Of a DNA stretch of 64,000 nucleotides, positions 1-9,105 are shown piece by piece (the first letter of the stretch is position 1; each line of letters starts with the position of its first letter). The notes below the pieces were generated by a model, which made no database searches, was not told where the DNA came from, and worked only from the letters and a program-made list of their open reading frames with translations. The DNA comes from Pseudomonas koreensis (GTDB taxonomy: Bacteria; Pseudomonadota; Gammaproteobacteria; Pseudomonadales; Pseudomonadaceae). The stretch lies in NCBI RefSeq assembly GCF_012986595.1, contig NZ_JAAQYM010000005.1, forward strand, positions 310,001 to 374,000, read 5' to 3'. Position numbers and translations under genes: made by a program.

Positions 1-2243
1 GGCGGCTTGTCCTTCAGTGCGGCCGACATGTAGTTCATCCAGATCGGCAGCGCCACGGTGCCCCCGAACTCGCGGCGACCGAGGCTTTCCGGCTGGTCGA
101 AGCCAGTCCACACCGTGGTCACGTAATCGGCGTTATAACCGGAGAACCACGCATCCTTCGATTCGTTGGTGGTACCGGTCTTGCCTGCGATGTCGCTGCG
201 GCCCATGGCCAGGGCACGGCGACCGGTGCCGAGCTTGATCACGTCCTGCAGCATGCTGTTGAGGATGTAGGTGGTGCGGCCATCGACAATCCGCTCGGCC
301 ACGGCCGGCGCTTGTGGTGCGGCGGCAGCGCCAGGGGCTTCACCCGGTACCGGTGCGGCATTCACGGTGATCGGCTGAGACGCCGGCGCGGCAAAGCCAT
401 CGGTGGCCGAGCCACCCTGAGGCACGGTCGGCGGGTTGGCGACGAACAGCGTGTCACCGTTGCGACTTTCGATCTTGTCGATGATGTACGGGGTGATCTT
501 GTAGCCGCCGTTGGCGAAGGTGCTCCAGCCGGTGGCGATTTCCATCGGCGTCAGCGTCGCGGTACCCAGCGCCAGCGACAGGTTCGGCGGCAGATCCTGT
601 TTGTTGAAGCCGAAGCGGGTGATGTAGTCGATGGTCTTGCCCACACCCATCGCCTGCAGCAGGCGGATCGACACCAGGTTACGCGACTTGTACAGCGCCT
701 CGCGCAGACGGATCGGGCCGAGGAAGGTGTTGGTGTCGTTCTTCGGCCGCCAGACTTTGTCCAGATACTCGTCGACGAACACGATCGGGGCGTCGTTGAC
801 CAGCGTCGCGGCGGTGTAACCGCTGTCCAGCGCGGCGCTGTAGACGAACGGCTTGAAGCTCGAACCCGGCTGACGCTTGGCCTGCAGGGCGCGGTTGTAG
901 TTGCTCTGCTCGAAAGCGAAACCACCGACCAGCGAGCGGATCGCGCCGTTCTGCGGATCCAGCGACACCAGCGCGCCTTGCGCCTGCGGGATCTGGCTGA
1001 ACTTCAGTGAGTTGTTCGGCTGGCGCTGCACGCGAATCAGGTCGCCGACCTGCGCCACGTCCGACGGCTGCCGCGGTGCGGCGCCCATGCTGTTGGTATT
1101 GAGGAACGGCCGCGCCCACTTCATGGTGTCCCAGGCGACGTGTTCTTCGCCGGTACGGGTCAGCACCTGCAAGCCGTTCTTGTCGACCTGGGTGACGATG
1201 GCCGGTTCAAGGCTGCTGATGGTGCGCTGCTTGGTCAGCTCGGTGGCCCAGGCTTCATGGGTCTTGCCCGGCAGGCGCGACTCGGGGCCGCGATAGCCGT
1301 GACGCTGGTCGTAAGTCATCAAGCCTTCGTGCAGGGCGGTGTTGGCCATTTCCTGCAGGTTGCTCGGCACCGTGGTGGTGACGCGGAAACCTTCCGTATA
1401 AGCGTCGCTGCCGTAGCGGCCGACCATTTCGGCACGGGCCATTTCAGCAATGTACGGCGCGTTCACTTCCGGGGTCGGCACGTGATAGCTGGCGTTCAGC
1501 GGTTCGTTGATCGCGGCGGTGTAGTCGGCCTCGGAAATCTTGCCGAGCTTGTACATGCGCCCGAGGATCCAGTCGCGACGTTCTTTACTGCGCGCCGGGT
1601 TGGCCAGCGGGTTGAAGCGTGACGGGGCTTTCGGCAGGCCGGCGATCATTGCCATCTGCGCCAGGCTGATGTCACGGATCGACTTGCCGTAATACACCTG
1701 CGCCGCCGCCTCGATGCCGTAGGCGCGGTTGCCCAGGTAGATCTTGTTCACGTACAGCTCGAGGATCTCGTCCTTGGTCAGCTGCCGCTCGATCTGCAGG
1801 GCCAGAAGGATTTCCGTGGTTTTGCGCGAGAAGCTGCGTTCGCTGGTCAGGAAGAAGTTCTTCGCCACCTGCATGGTGATGGTGCTGCCGCCGGACTGGA
1901 TGTGACCGCTTTTCACCAGCTGGGTCGCGGCACGCATCAGGCTGCTCGGATCGACGCCATAGTGGTTGGCGAAGTTGTCGTCTTCAGCACTTAGTAACGC
2001 ATTAATGAAATTGGGGGGAATGTCGGCGAAACGGATCGGAGTACGGCGCATTTCGCCAAATTCTGCGATCAACTTGTTGTCGCTGCTGTAGACCCGCAGC
2101 GGAATCTGCAACTGAATGCTTCTCAGCGCCTCCACAGACGGCAAACCCGGACTAAGGTAAAGAAACGCGCCGCTGAGACCTAAAAGCAGTCCGCAGAAAA
2201 CGGCGACGATGGACCAACCGAAGAATTTCAGCAGACGAATCAA
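1..2243 (-). CDS. ponA: Penicillin-binding protein 1A (bifunctional murein synthase), 3' end outside window
   Basis: Class A penicillin-binding protein: glycosyltransferase plus transpeptidase that polymerises and cross-links peptidoglycan in the periplasm, anchored by one N-terminal membrane segment (residues about 8-28). Translating the minus strand shows the transglycosylase motifs EDDNF..HYG and GGSTITMQ, then the transpeptidase SxxK motif (PGSSFKP) and KTGTT near the window edge. About 747 codons are present; the family is near 800-820 residues, so only the C-terminal tail is missing. The start is taken as TTG at 2243 (reads MIRLLKFFGWS), because no in-frame ATG or GTG fits and this is where family members begin. 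It diverges from pilM, as in other pseudomonads. Confidence 0.93.
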   Translation of the reverse strand, partial: MIRLLKFFGWSIVAVFCGLLLGLSGAFLYLSPGLPSVEALRSIQLQIPLRVYSSDNKLIAEFGEMRRTPIRFADIPPNFINALLSAEDDNFANHYGVDPSSLMRAATQLVKSGHIQSGGSTITMQVAKNFFLTSERSFSRKTTEILLALQIERQLTKDEILELYVNKIYLGNRAYGIEAAAQVYYGKSIRDISLAQMAMIAGLPKAPSRFNPLANPARSKERRDWILGRMYKLGKISEADYTAAINEPLNASYHVPTPEVNAPYIAEMARAEMVGRYGSDAYTEGFRVTTTVPSNLQEMANTALHEGLMTYDQRHGYRGPESRLPGKTHEAWATELTKQRTISSLEPAIVTQVDKNGLQVLTRTGEEHVAWDTMKWARPFLNTNSMGAAPRQPSDVAQVGDLIRVQRQPNNSLKFSQIPQAQGALVSLDPQNGAIRSLVGGFAFEQSNYNRALQAKRQPGSSFKPFVYSAALDSGYTAATLVNDAPIVFVDEYLDKVWRPKNDTNTFLGPIRLREALYKSRNLVSIRLLQAMGVGKTIDYITRFGFNKQDLPPNLSLALGTATLTPMEIATGWSTFANGGYKITPYIIDKIESRNGDTLFVANPPTVPQGGSATDGFAAPASQPITVNAAPVPGEAPGAAAAPQAPAVAERIVDGRTTYILNSMLQDVIKLGTGRRALAMGRSDIAGKTGTTNESKDAWFSGYNADYVTTVWTGFDQPESLGRREFGGTVALPIWMNYMSAALKDKP

Positions 2244-2345
2244 GGCTTTTGGACATCCAGGGCAAAGAATGAATGTGGCGACAGGGTCCCGGTAACACAC
2301 AGAACAGCCTGGGCCGGCAGTAAAAAGCGGAAAAAAACGCTGGGC

Positions 2346-2351
2346 ATTATA
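2346..2351 (-). promoter_or_regulatory. Candidate -10 box of the ponA promoter
   Basis: A perfect TATAAT on the minus strand lies about 100 nt upstream of the ponA start, in the 216-bp divergent ponA/pilM spacer. The -35 is weak: ATGACG at 2371-2376 with a long 19-bp spacer is the best candidate. No equally good promoter was seen for pilM on the plus strand. Confidence 0.4.
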
Positions 2352-2459
2352 AGCACTTTTCTGCTGGGGGCGTCATTTGCGCTTCTGTCAAGACGGGGTG
2401 AAGGAACGCAATGCGTATTACAGAGTCCGTAACTCACGGAAAGTCATAGGGAATTGGTA

Positions 2460-3524
2460 GTGCTGGGACTCTTCAATAAAAAGACCAATACGTTACTGGG
2501 GATCGACATCAGCTCCACTTCGGTGAAGCTGCTGGAGCTGAGCCGGCAGGGCGACCGCTACCGGGTCGAGGCCTACGCGGTGGAACCGCTGCCGCCCAAC
2601 GCCGTGGTCGAAAAGAACATCGCCGAGCTCGAAGGCGTGGGCCATGCCTTGTCCCGAGTGTTGGTCAAGGCGCGCACCGGGCTCAAGAGCGTGGCGGTGG
2701 CGGTGGCCGGGTCGGCGGTGATCACCAAGGTCATCGAGATGGACGCCGGGCTGACCGATGACGAGCTGGAAAACCAGCTGAAGATTGAAGCCGATCAGTA
2801 CATTCCCTATCCGCTGGACGAAGTCGCCATCGATTTTGAAGTCCAGGGCGTTTCGCCGCGTAACCCCGAACGGGTCAATGTGCTGCTGGCCGCCTGCCGC
2901 AAGGAAAACGTCGAAGTCCGCGAGGCGGCGCTGGCGCTGGCCGGGCTCACCGCGCGGGTGGTCGATGTCGAGGCCTACGCACTGGAGCGTTCGTTCGGCC
3001 TGCTCGCCACTCAGCTGGCGGCCTCGCAGGAGCGCCTGACCGTAGCGGTGGTGGACATCGGCGCGACCATGACCACCCTCAGCGTCCTGCACAACGGCCG
3101 CATCATCTATACCCGCGAGCAACTGTTCGGCGGGCGGCAACTGACCGAGGAAATCCAGCGTCGCTACGGCCTGACCGTCGAACAGGCCGGGCTGGCGAAA
3201 AAGCAGGGTGGTCTGCCCGACGACTACGTCAGCGAGGTGCTGCAGCCATTCCGGGAGGCGCTGGTGCAGCAGGTGTCGCGCTCATTGCAGTTCTTCTTTG
3301 CCTCCGGGCAGTACAACGCGGTCGATCATATTCTGCTCGCCGGTGGCACGGCGTCGGTGCCGGGGCTGGATCGCCTGATCGAGCAGCGTCTGGGCACTCC
3401 GACCCAGGTTGCCAACCCGTTTTCCGACATGGCCTTGAGCAGCAAGGTCAACGCCGGGGCCCTGGCCAGTGACGCGCCGGCCCTGATGATTGCCTGCGGG
3501 CTCGCGCTCAGGAGTTTCGACTGA
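2460..3524 (+). CDS. pilM: Type IV pilus inner-membrane platform protein PilM
   Basis: Actin-like cytoplasmic protein that binds the N-terminus of PilN and links the pilus alignment complex to the cytoplasmic motor. The protein reads LGIDISSTSVKLLEL near its start, the FtsA/PilM nucleotide-binding phosphate-1 region, VVDIGATMTTLSV in the middle and ILLAGGTASVPGL near residue 290. Length about 354 aa is normal for PilM. GTG at 2460 is preferred over TTG at 2454 because AGGGA at 2448-2452 lies 7 nt before it, and the resulting MLGLFNKK matches PilM starts. First gene of pilMNOPQ; its stop overlaps the pilN start (TGATG). Confidence 0.96.
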   Translation: MLGLFNKKTNTLLGIDISSTSVKLLELSRQGDRYRVEAYAVEPLPPNAVVEKNIAELEGVGHALSRVLVKARTGLKSVAVAVAGSAVITKVIEMDAGLTDDELENQLKIEADQYIPYPLDEVAIDFEVQGVSPRNPERVNVLLAACRKENVEVREAALALAGLTARVVDVEAYALERSFGLLATQLAASQERLTVAVVDIGATMTTLSVLHNGRIIYTREQLFGGRQLTEEIQRRYGLTVEQAGLAKKQGGLPDDYVSEVLQPFREALVQQVSRSLQFFFASGQYNAVDHILLAGGTASVPGLDRLIEQRLGTPTQVANPFSDMALSSKVNAGALASDAPALMIACGLALRSFD

Positions 3525-4090
3525 TGGCGCGGATCAACCTTCTCCCCTGGCGTGAGGAGCGCCGCGAAGAACGGCGCAAACGCTTCCTGCTGATCCTGAT
3601 CGGGGTTTTCGTCGGCTCGGTGGGCGCGGTGTTTATTGCCGATCAGATCATCAGCACCGCCATTGAGCAGCAGGCCGCGCGCAACGCCTATATCGGCAAG
3701 CAGATTGCCGTGGTCGACGAGCGGATCAAGCAGATCAGCGAACTCAAGGCCCGGCGCCAGCAACTGGTCGAACGCATGCGCATCATTCAGGACTTGCAGG
3801 GCAACCGGCAGATCAGCGGGCGAATCTTCGACCAACTGGCGCGCACACTGCCGGACGGTGTGTATTTCACCAGCGTGAAGCTGGTCGGCAAGACGCTGTC
3901 CATCAGTGGTGCGGCCGAATCCAATAACCGGGTTTCTGAGCTGATGCGCAACCTGGATGCCTCCGACTGGTTTGATGCGCCGAGCCTCAACGAAGTGAAG
4001 GCGACGACCGCCGGTCAGGTGGATCAGGCCAATGTCTTCCAGTTGACCGTCCGTCAGACACAGCCAGCAGCCGTGGAGGGCGACAAATGA
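3524..4090 (+). CDS. pilN: Type IV pilus assembly protein PilN
   Basis: Bitopic inner-membrane protein of the PilMNOP alignment complex. The first residues MARINLLPWREERREERR are the conserved PilM-binding INLLPWR motif. One membrane segment follows (about residues 21-43), then a periplasmic coiled coil and a ferredoxin-like domain that pairs with PilO. 188 aa is the usual length. It overlaps pilM by 1 nt and pilO by 4 nt, so translation is probably coupled. Confidence 0.96.
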   Translation: MARINLLPWREERREERRKRFLLILIGVFVGSVGAVFIADQIISTAIEQQAARNAYIGKQIAVVDERIKQISELKARRQQLVERMRIIQDLQGNRQISGRIFDQLARTLPDGVYFTSVKLVGKTLSISGAAESNNRVSELMRNLDASDWFDAPSLNEVKATTAGQVDQANVFQLTVRQTQPAAVEGDK

Positions 4091-4710
4091 AACCGTCCGA
4101 ATGGCTGCAGGGTTTGCGCAACATCGACTTCAACGATCTGGACACCAGCAACATCGGTTCCTGGCCGGCTGCAGTGAAAACCATCGCGGCGGCGTTGCTG
4201 GCGGTGCTGGTGCTGGCGCTCGGCTACAACTTCTTCATCAGCGACATGGAAAACCAGCTTGAAGCCAAGCGTCTGGAAGAAGACACCTTGAAGGAACAAT
4301 TCGCCAGCAAGGCGCACATGGCCGCCAACCTGGAGCTGTACACCCAGCAGATGAAGGAAATGGAGAACTCCTTCGGCGTACTCCTGCGGCAATTGCCCAG
4401 CGACACCGAAGTCCCCGGGTTGCTGGAAGACATTACCCGTACCGGGTTGGGCAGCGGCCTTGAATTCGAAGAGATCAAGCTGCTGCCGGAAGTGACCCAG
4501 CCGTTCTACATCGAATTGCCGATCCAGATCACCGTCACCGGGGCTTATCACGACCTCGCCACCTTCGTCAGCGGCGTCGCCGGGCTGCCACGGATTGTCA
4601 CCTTGCACGATTTCGACCTGGTGCCCGCCAACCCGGACGGCGGGACCAAGCTGCGCATGAGCATCCTCGCCAAGACTTACCGCTATAACGACAAGGGGCT
4701 GGAAAAATGA
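4087..4710 (+). CDS. pilO: Type IV pilus assembly protein PilO
   Basis: Inner-membrane partner of PilN in the pilus alignment complex. The 207-aa protein has a short cytoplasmic N-terminus, one membrane segment (about residues 28-48, TIAAALLAVLVLALGYNFF), a coiled-coil stretch with many E/Q/K residues (50-95), and a periplasmic ferredoxin-like domain to the end. It overlaps pilN and pilP by 4 nt at each side, typical of this operon. Confidence 0.95.
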   Translation: MKPSEWLQGLRNIDFNDLDTSNIGSWPAAVKTIAAALLAVLVLALGYNFFISDMENQLEAKRLEEDTLKEQFASKAHMAANLELYTQQMKEMENSFGVLLRQLPSDTEVPGLLEDITRTGLGSGLEFEEIKLLPEVTQPFYIELPIQITVTGAYHDLATFVSGVAGLPRIVTLHDFDLVPANPDGGTKLRMSILAKTYRYNDKGLEK

Positions 4711-5231
4711 CCCCGATGCGTTATTTCGCCCTGTCGATGCTGCTGGGGCTGAGCGGTTGCGGCAGCAGTGATGAGTTCAGCGACCTCGACGCCTACATGA
4801 ACGAAGTGCGTCTGCGGCCGGCGGGCAAAATCGAGCCGACGCCGACTTTCCGCTCCTACCCGACGTTCACCTACAGCGCGGCCAACCTGCGCAGCCCGTT
4901 CTCGCGCCAGGTGCGGGTCGATCTGGCCGGGCAGCAGCGCGGCGCGCGCAACGTCAAACCCGACCCGAACCGGGTCAAGCAATACCTCGAAGGTTTCAAC
5001 ATCGAACAGTTTGAAATGGTCGGCACGATCTCCAACGCCTCCGGCTCCTTTGCTCTGTTGCGCGGGGCGGGCGGGGTGCATCGGTTGAAAGTCGGCGACT
5101 ACCTGGGACGCAACGACGGTCGCATCGTCGCCATCAGCGCCTCGCAGGTCGATGTGGTCGAAATCGTGCCCGATGGCGAAGGCGCCTGGCTGGAGCGTCC
5201 GCGCACCATTCCTTTGAAAGAGCACTCATAG
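4707..5231 (+). CDS. pilP: Type IV pilus lipoprotein PilP
   Basis: Lipoprotein that bridges the PilNO heterodimer to the secretin PilQ. A short signal peptide ends in a lipobox, LLGLSGCG, giving a lipidated Cys at about residue 18. An extended region follows, then a compact beta domain (about 80-160) containing GTISNASGSFALLRG..GVHRLKVGDYLG, the HR-like domain of PilP. Length 174 aa is normal. It sits between pilO (4-nt overlap) and pilQ (13-nt gap). Confidence 0.95.
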   Translation: MTPMRYFALSMLLGLSGCGSSDEFSDLDAYMNEVRLRPAGKIEPTPTFRSYPTFTYSAANLRSPFSRQVRVDLAGQQRGARNVKPDPNRVKQYLEGFNIEQFEMVGTISNASGSFALLRGAGGVHRLKVGDYLGRNDGRIVAISASQVDVVEIVPDGEGAWLERPRTIPLKEHS

Positions 5232-5244
5232 TGGAAGTCGAACA

Positions 5245-7320
5245 ATGAACAGGATTTTCTCCACCCTCGGTTTTTCGCTATGGATAGCGCTGCTTTCACC
5301 GATGGTTCAGGCGGCCAGCCTCAAGGCGCTGGATGTGGCGGCGTTACCCGGCGATCGCGTCGAGTTGAAGCTGTCGTTCGACGGCCCGCCCCCACAGCCC
5401 AAGGGCTACACCACTGAGTCACCGGCGCGAATCGCGCTGGATCTGCCGGGTGTCGCCAGCCAGCTGACGAGCAAGACCCGCGATCTGGGCAGCGGCAACG
5501 CACGCAGCGCCACGGTGGTCGAGGCCAATGATCGGACGCGCCTGATCATCAACCTGACGCAACTGACGCCCTACACCGCGCGGGTCGAGGGCAACCATCT
5601 GTTCGTGGTGGTCGGGCAGGGCGCCAAGCCGGCTGCACCACGGCCGGCCACTGCGGTTGCGCCACGCCCGGCCGCGGCGCCGACGAAGGCTTACGCACCC
5701 ACCGTCAAGGCCATTCGCGGCGTCGACTTCCAGCGGGGTACGGCAGGAGAGGGCAACGTGGTCATCGACCTGTCGGACCCGACCATCGCCCCGGACATTC
5801 AGGAGCATGACGGCAAGATCATCCTCAGTTTTGCCCGCACCCAGTTGCCCGACCGGCTGCGAGTACGTCTCGACGTCAAGGATTTCGCCACCCCGGTGCA
5901 GTACGTCAACAGCGCCGCAACTGGCGATCGCGCAGTCATCACTGTCGAACCCAGCGGCACGTTCGACTATTCGACCTACCAGACCGACAACAAGCTGACC
6001 GTCAGCATTCGCCCGATGACGGTCGACGACCTGCAAAAGCGTAATGCCGACCGCCAGGCCTACAGTGGCGAAAAGCTCTCGCTGAATTTCCAGGACATCG
6101 ATGTGCGTTCGGTGCTGCAACTGATCGCCGACTTCACTAACCTGAATCTGGTGGCCAGCGACACGGTGCAGGGCGGTATCACCTTGCGTCTGCAGAATGT
6201 GCCGTGGGATCAGGCGCTGGATCTGGTGCTGAAAACCAAAGGCCTGGATAAACGCAAGATCGGCAACGTATTGCTCGTGGCGCCGGCTGACGAAATCGCC
6301 GCGCGCGAACGCCAGGAACTTGAGTCGCAGAAGCAGATCGCTGAACTGGCACCACTGCGCCGCGAGTTGCTGCAGGTGAACTACGCCAAGGCCGCGGACA
6401 TCGCCAAGCTGTTTCAGTCGGTGACCAGCGCCGAAGCGAAAATCGATGAGCGCGGCTCGATCACGGTGGATGAGCGGACCAACAACATCATTGCCTACCA
6501 GACCCAGGACCGCCTCGACGAACTGCGGCGGATCGTGGCGCAACTGGATATTCCGGTGCGCCAGGTGATGATCGAGGCACGGATCGTCGAGGCCAACGTC
6601 GATTACGACAAGAGCCTGGGCGTGCGCTGGGGCGGTTCGATCCAGAACAAGGGCAACTGGAACACGTCCGGGGTCAGTAACGGCACCTCGACCACCATCG
6701 GCACGCCGGGCAGCACCAGCACCAACTCGCCGTTCGTCGACATGGGCACGGTCGGCAACACGTCGGGGATCGGTATCGCCTTCATCACCGACAATGTGCT
6801 GCTCGACCTTGAGCTGACGGCGATGGAAAAAACCGGCAACGGTGAAATCGTCTCCCAGCCGAAAGTGGTCACCTCCGACAAGGAGACCGCGAAGATCCTC
6901 AAGGGCACCGAGATTCCGTATCAGGAGGCCAGCTCCAGCGGCGCGACGTCAGTGTCATTCAAGGAGGCCTCGCTGTCGCTCGAAGTGACGCCGCAGATCA
7001 CCCCCGACAACCGCATCATCATGGAGGTCAAGGTCACCAAGGATGAGCCGGATTACCTGAACAAGGTGCAGGATGTCCCGCCGATCAAGAAGAACGAGGT
7101 CAACGCCAAAGTGCTGGTGAACGACGGCGAGACCATCGTGATTGGGGGCGTTTTCTCAAATACTCAAAGCAAGGTCGTAGATAAGGTGCCATTTCTTGGC
7201 GATGTGCCGTATCTTGGCCGCCTTTTCCGGCGTGATGTGGTTTCGGAGAAAAAATCCGAGCTGCTGGTATTTCTCACTCCGCGTATCATGAATAACCAGG
7301 CGATTGCTGTGAGTCGTTGA
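5245..7320 (+). CDS. pilQ: Type IV pilus secretin PilQ
   Basis: Outer-membrane secretin, the multimeric pore through which the pilus leaves the cell. The 691-aa protein has a signal peptide (residues 1-23, cut after VQA), AMIN domains that bind peptidoglycan (about 28-260) separated by a Pro/Ala-rich linker near 130-150, a secretin/TonB N-terminal domain (LSLNFQDIDVRSVLQLIADFTNLNLV, about 278-345), a KH-like domain, and the C-terminal secretin domain with the signature VNAKVLVNDGETIVIGGVF near residue 625. A Ser/Thr/Gly-rich insert (about 470-500) lies in the pore domain. Last gene of pilMNOPQ; aroK starts 4 nt later. Confidence 0.96.
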   Translation: MNRIFSTLGFSLWIALLSPMVQAASLKALDVAALPGDRVELKLSFDGPPPQPKGYTTESPARIALDLPGVASQLTSKTRDLGSGNARSATVVEANDRTRLIINLTQLTPYTARVEGNHLFVVVGQGAKPAAPRPATAVAPRPAAAPTKAYAPTVKAIRGVDFQRGTAGEGNVVIDLSDPTIAPDIQEHDGKIILSFARTQLPDRLRVRLDVKDFATPVQYVNSAATGDRAVITVEPSGTFDYSTYQTDNKLTVSIRPMTVDDLQKRNADRQAYSGEKLSLNFQDIDVRSVLQLIADFTNLNLVASDTVQGGITLRLQNVPWDQALDLVLKTKGLDKRKIGNVLLVAPADEIAARERQELESQKQIAELAPLRRELLQVNYAKAADIAKLFQSVTSAEAKIDERGSITVDERTNNIIAYQTQDRLDELRRIVAQLDIPVRQVMIEARIVEANVDYDKSLGVRWGGSIQNKGNWNTSGVSNGTSTTIGTPGSTSTNSPFVDMGTVGNTSGIGIAFITDNVLLDLELTAMEKTGNGEIVSQPKVVTSDKETAKILKGTEIPYQEASSSGATSVSFKEASLSLEVTPQITPDNRIIMEVKVTKDEPDYLNKVQDVPPIKKNEVNAKVLVNDGETIVIGGVFSNTQSKVVDKVPFLGDVPYLGRLFRRDVVSEKKSELLVFLTPRIMNNQAIAVSR

Positions 7321-7324
7321 TTCT

Positions 7325-7843
7325 GTGCGAAATTTGATTCTTGTAGGACCGATGGGCGCTGGAAAAAGCACCATCGGCCGGTTGCTGGCCAAAGAGCTGC
7401 GCCTGCCGTTCAAAGATTCCGACAAGGAAATTGAACTGCGCACGGGCGCCAATATCCCGTGGATCTTCGACAAGGAAGGCGAGCCCGGCTTTCGTGACCG
7501 TGAGCAGGCGATGATTGCCGAGCTGTGCGCGTTCGACGGCGTGGTGCTGGCGACCGGCGGCGGCGCGGTGATGCGCGACGCCAACCGCAAGGCCCTGCAC
7601 GCCGGCGGGCGGGTGGTGTATCTGCACGCCTCCGTTGAGCAGCAGGTCGGTCGCACATCCCGCGATCGCAACCGGCCGTTGCTGCGCACCGCCGATCCGG
7701 CGAAAACCCTGCGTGACTTGCTGGAGATCCGCGATCCGCTGTATCGCGAGATCGCCGATCTGGTGGTGGAAACCGACGAACGGCCGCCGCGCATGGTGGT
7801 GCTCGATATTCTCGACCGTCTGGCACAGCTTCCACCCCGTTAA
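7325..7843 (+). CDS. aroK: Shikimate kinase
   Basis: Phosphorylates shikimate to shikimate-3-phosphate with ATP, fifth step of the chorismate pathway, in the cytoplasm. Walker A is GPMGAGKST at residues 8-16. DSDKEIE (substrate-binding Asp), GFRDRE and the GGG triplet of ATGGGAVM follow, as does the lid Arg in RDRNRPLL. Length 172 aa is typical. The start is GTG at 7325, 4 nt after pilQ; this gives MRNLILVGPMG, the expected N-terminus. Co-transcription with the pilus genes and aroB is the usual Pseudomonas arrangement. Confidence 0.97.
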   Translation: MRNLILVGPMGAGKSTIGRLLAKELRLPFKDSDKEIELRTGANIPWIFDKEGEPGFRDREQAMIAELCAFDGVVLATGGGAVMRDANRKALHAGGRVVYLHASVEQQVGRTSRDRNRPLLRTADPAKTLRDLLEIRDPLYREIADLVVETDERPPRMVVLDILDRLAQLPPR

Positions 7844-7994
7844 AGCGCCGTGCGAAATGCGCTATCCTCGGCGTCCTGTCACAGCCGTCGAGGTTGTGGC
7901 GGATGGCTTGCGAGCGGCGTCACATCAGCTAAAGGTCGCGGACATCCAATTATTCAAGGCAGGACGCCTGCTTCCATCTTCACTGTGGGGACAC

Positions 7995-9095
7995 ATGCAG
8001 ACACTCAAGGTCGATCTAGGCGAGCGCAGCTACCCGATTCATATTGGCGAAGGTTTGTTGGATCAGCCTGAGTTGCTGGCGCCGCACATTCATGGGCGGC
8101 AAGTGGCAATCATCTCCAACGAGACGGTTGCGCCGCTCTATCTCGAACGTCTGACCCAAAGCCTTGCGCAGTTCTCGGTGATTTCCGTGGTACTGCCGGA
8201 CGGCGAAGCCTTCAAGAACTGGGAAACCCTGCAACTGATCTTCGACGGCCTGCTGACCGCCCGTCACGACCGCCGCACCACGATCATCGCCCTCGGCGGC
8301 GGGGTCATCGGTGACATGGCCGGTTTCGCTGCCGCCTGCTATCAGCGCGGCGTCGACTTCATCCAGATTCCGACCACGCTGCTGTCCCAGGTCGATTCGT
8401 CGGTGGGCGGCAAGACCGGCATCAACCATCCGCTGGGCAAGAACATGGTCGGCGCGTTCTATCAGCCGAACGTGGTGCTGATCGATACCGCGTCCCTGAA
8501 AACCCTGCCGCAGCGCGAGCTGTCGGCCGGTCTGGCGGAAGTCATCAAGTACGGTCTGATCTGCGATGAGCCGTTTTTGACCTGGCTCGAAGACAACGTC
8601 GATGCCCTGCGTGCGCTGGACCAGAAAGCCCTGACTTACGCCATCGAGCGCTCCTGCGCAGCCAAGGCTGCCGTGGTCGGCGCCGATGAAAAGGAAACCG
8701 GCGTACGCGCCACGCTCAACCTCGGCCACACCTTCGGCCACGCCATCGAGACCCACATGGGCTATGGTGTCTGGTTGCATGGTGAGGCGGTCGCCGCTGG
8801 CACCGTGATGGCGCTGGAGATGTCCGCGCGCCTGGGCTGGATCAGCGAGCAGGAACGTGATCGCGGCATTCGTCTGTTCCAGCGTGCCGGTCTGCCGGTG
8901 ATTCCGCCGGAAGAGATGACCGAAGCCGATTTTCTCGAACATATGGCAATTGATAAAAAAGTGATCGACGGTCGTCTGCGCCTGGTGCTGCTGCGCCGGA
9001 TGGGCGAAGCGGTGGTGACCGCCGATTATCCGAAAGAGGTTCTACAGGCCACGCTGGGAGCGGATTACCGCGCTCTGGCTCAGCTTAAAGGTTAA
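7995..9095 (+). CDS. aroB: 3-dehydroquinate synthase
   Basis: Converts DAHP to 3-dehydroquinate, second step of the shikimate pathway, using NAD+ and a divalent metal. The sequence shows LGGGVIGDMAGFAA, PTTLLSQVDSSVGGKTGIN, and the metal/NAD-binding stretch NLGHTFGHAIE. The reading frame is open far upstream, but the family start is ATG at 7995 (MQTLKVDLGERSYPIHIG), giving 366 aa. The 151-bp aroK-aroB gap is longer than usual for this operon and may hold its own promoter; none was convincing. The next gene starts 10 nt downstream. Confidence 0.96.
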   Translation: MQTLKVDLGERSYPIHIGEGLLDQPELLAPHIHGRQVAIISNETVAPLYLERLTQSLAQFSVISVVLPDGEAFKNWETLQLIFDGLLTARHDRRTTIIALGGGVIGDMAGFAAACYQRGVDFIQIPTTLLSQVDSSVGGKTGINHPLGKNMVGAFYQPNVVLIDTASLKTLPQRELSAGLAEVIKYGLICDEPFLTWLEDNVDALRALDQKALTYAIERSCAAKAAVVGADEKETGVRATLNLGHTFGHAIETHMGYGVWLHGEAVAAGTVMALEMSARLGWISEQERDRGIRLFQRAGLPVIPPEEMTEADFLEHMAIDKKVIDGRLRLVLLRRMGEAVVTADYPKEVLQATLGADYRALAQLKG

Positions 9096-9105
9096 TAAGA
9101 TTCCG

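Noticed and set aside
7635..7994. N-terminal extension of AroB by about 120 codons
   Set aside because: It overlaps aroK in another frame and would precede a start that matches the family exactly at 7995.
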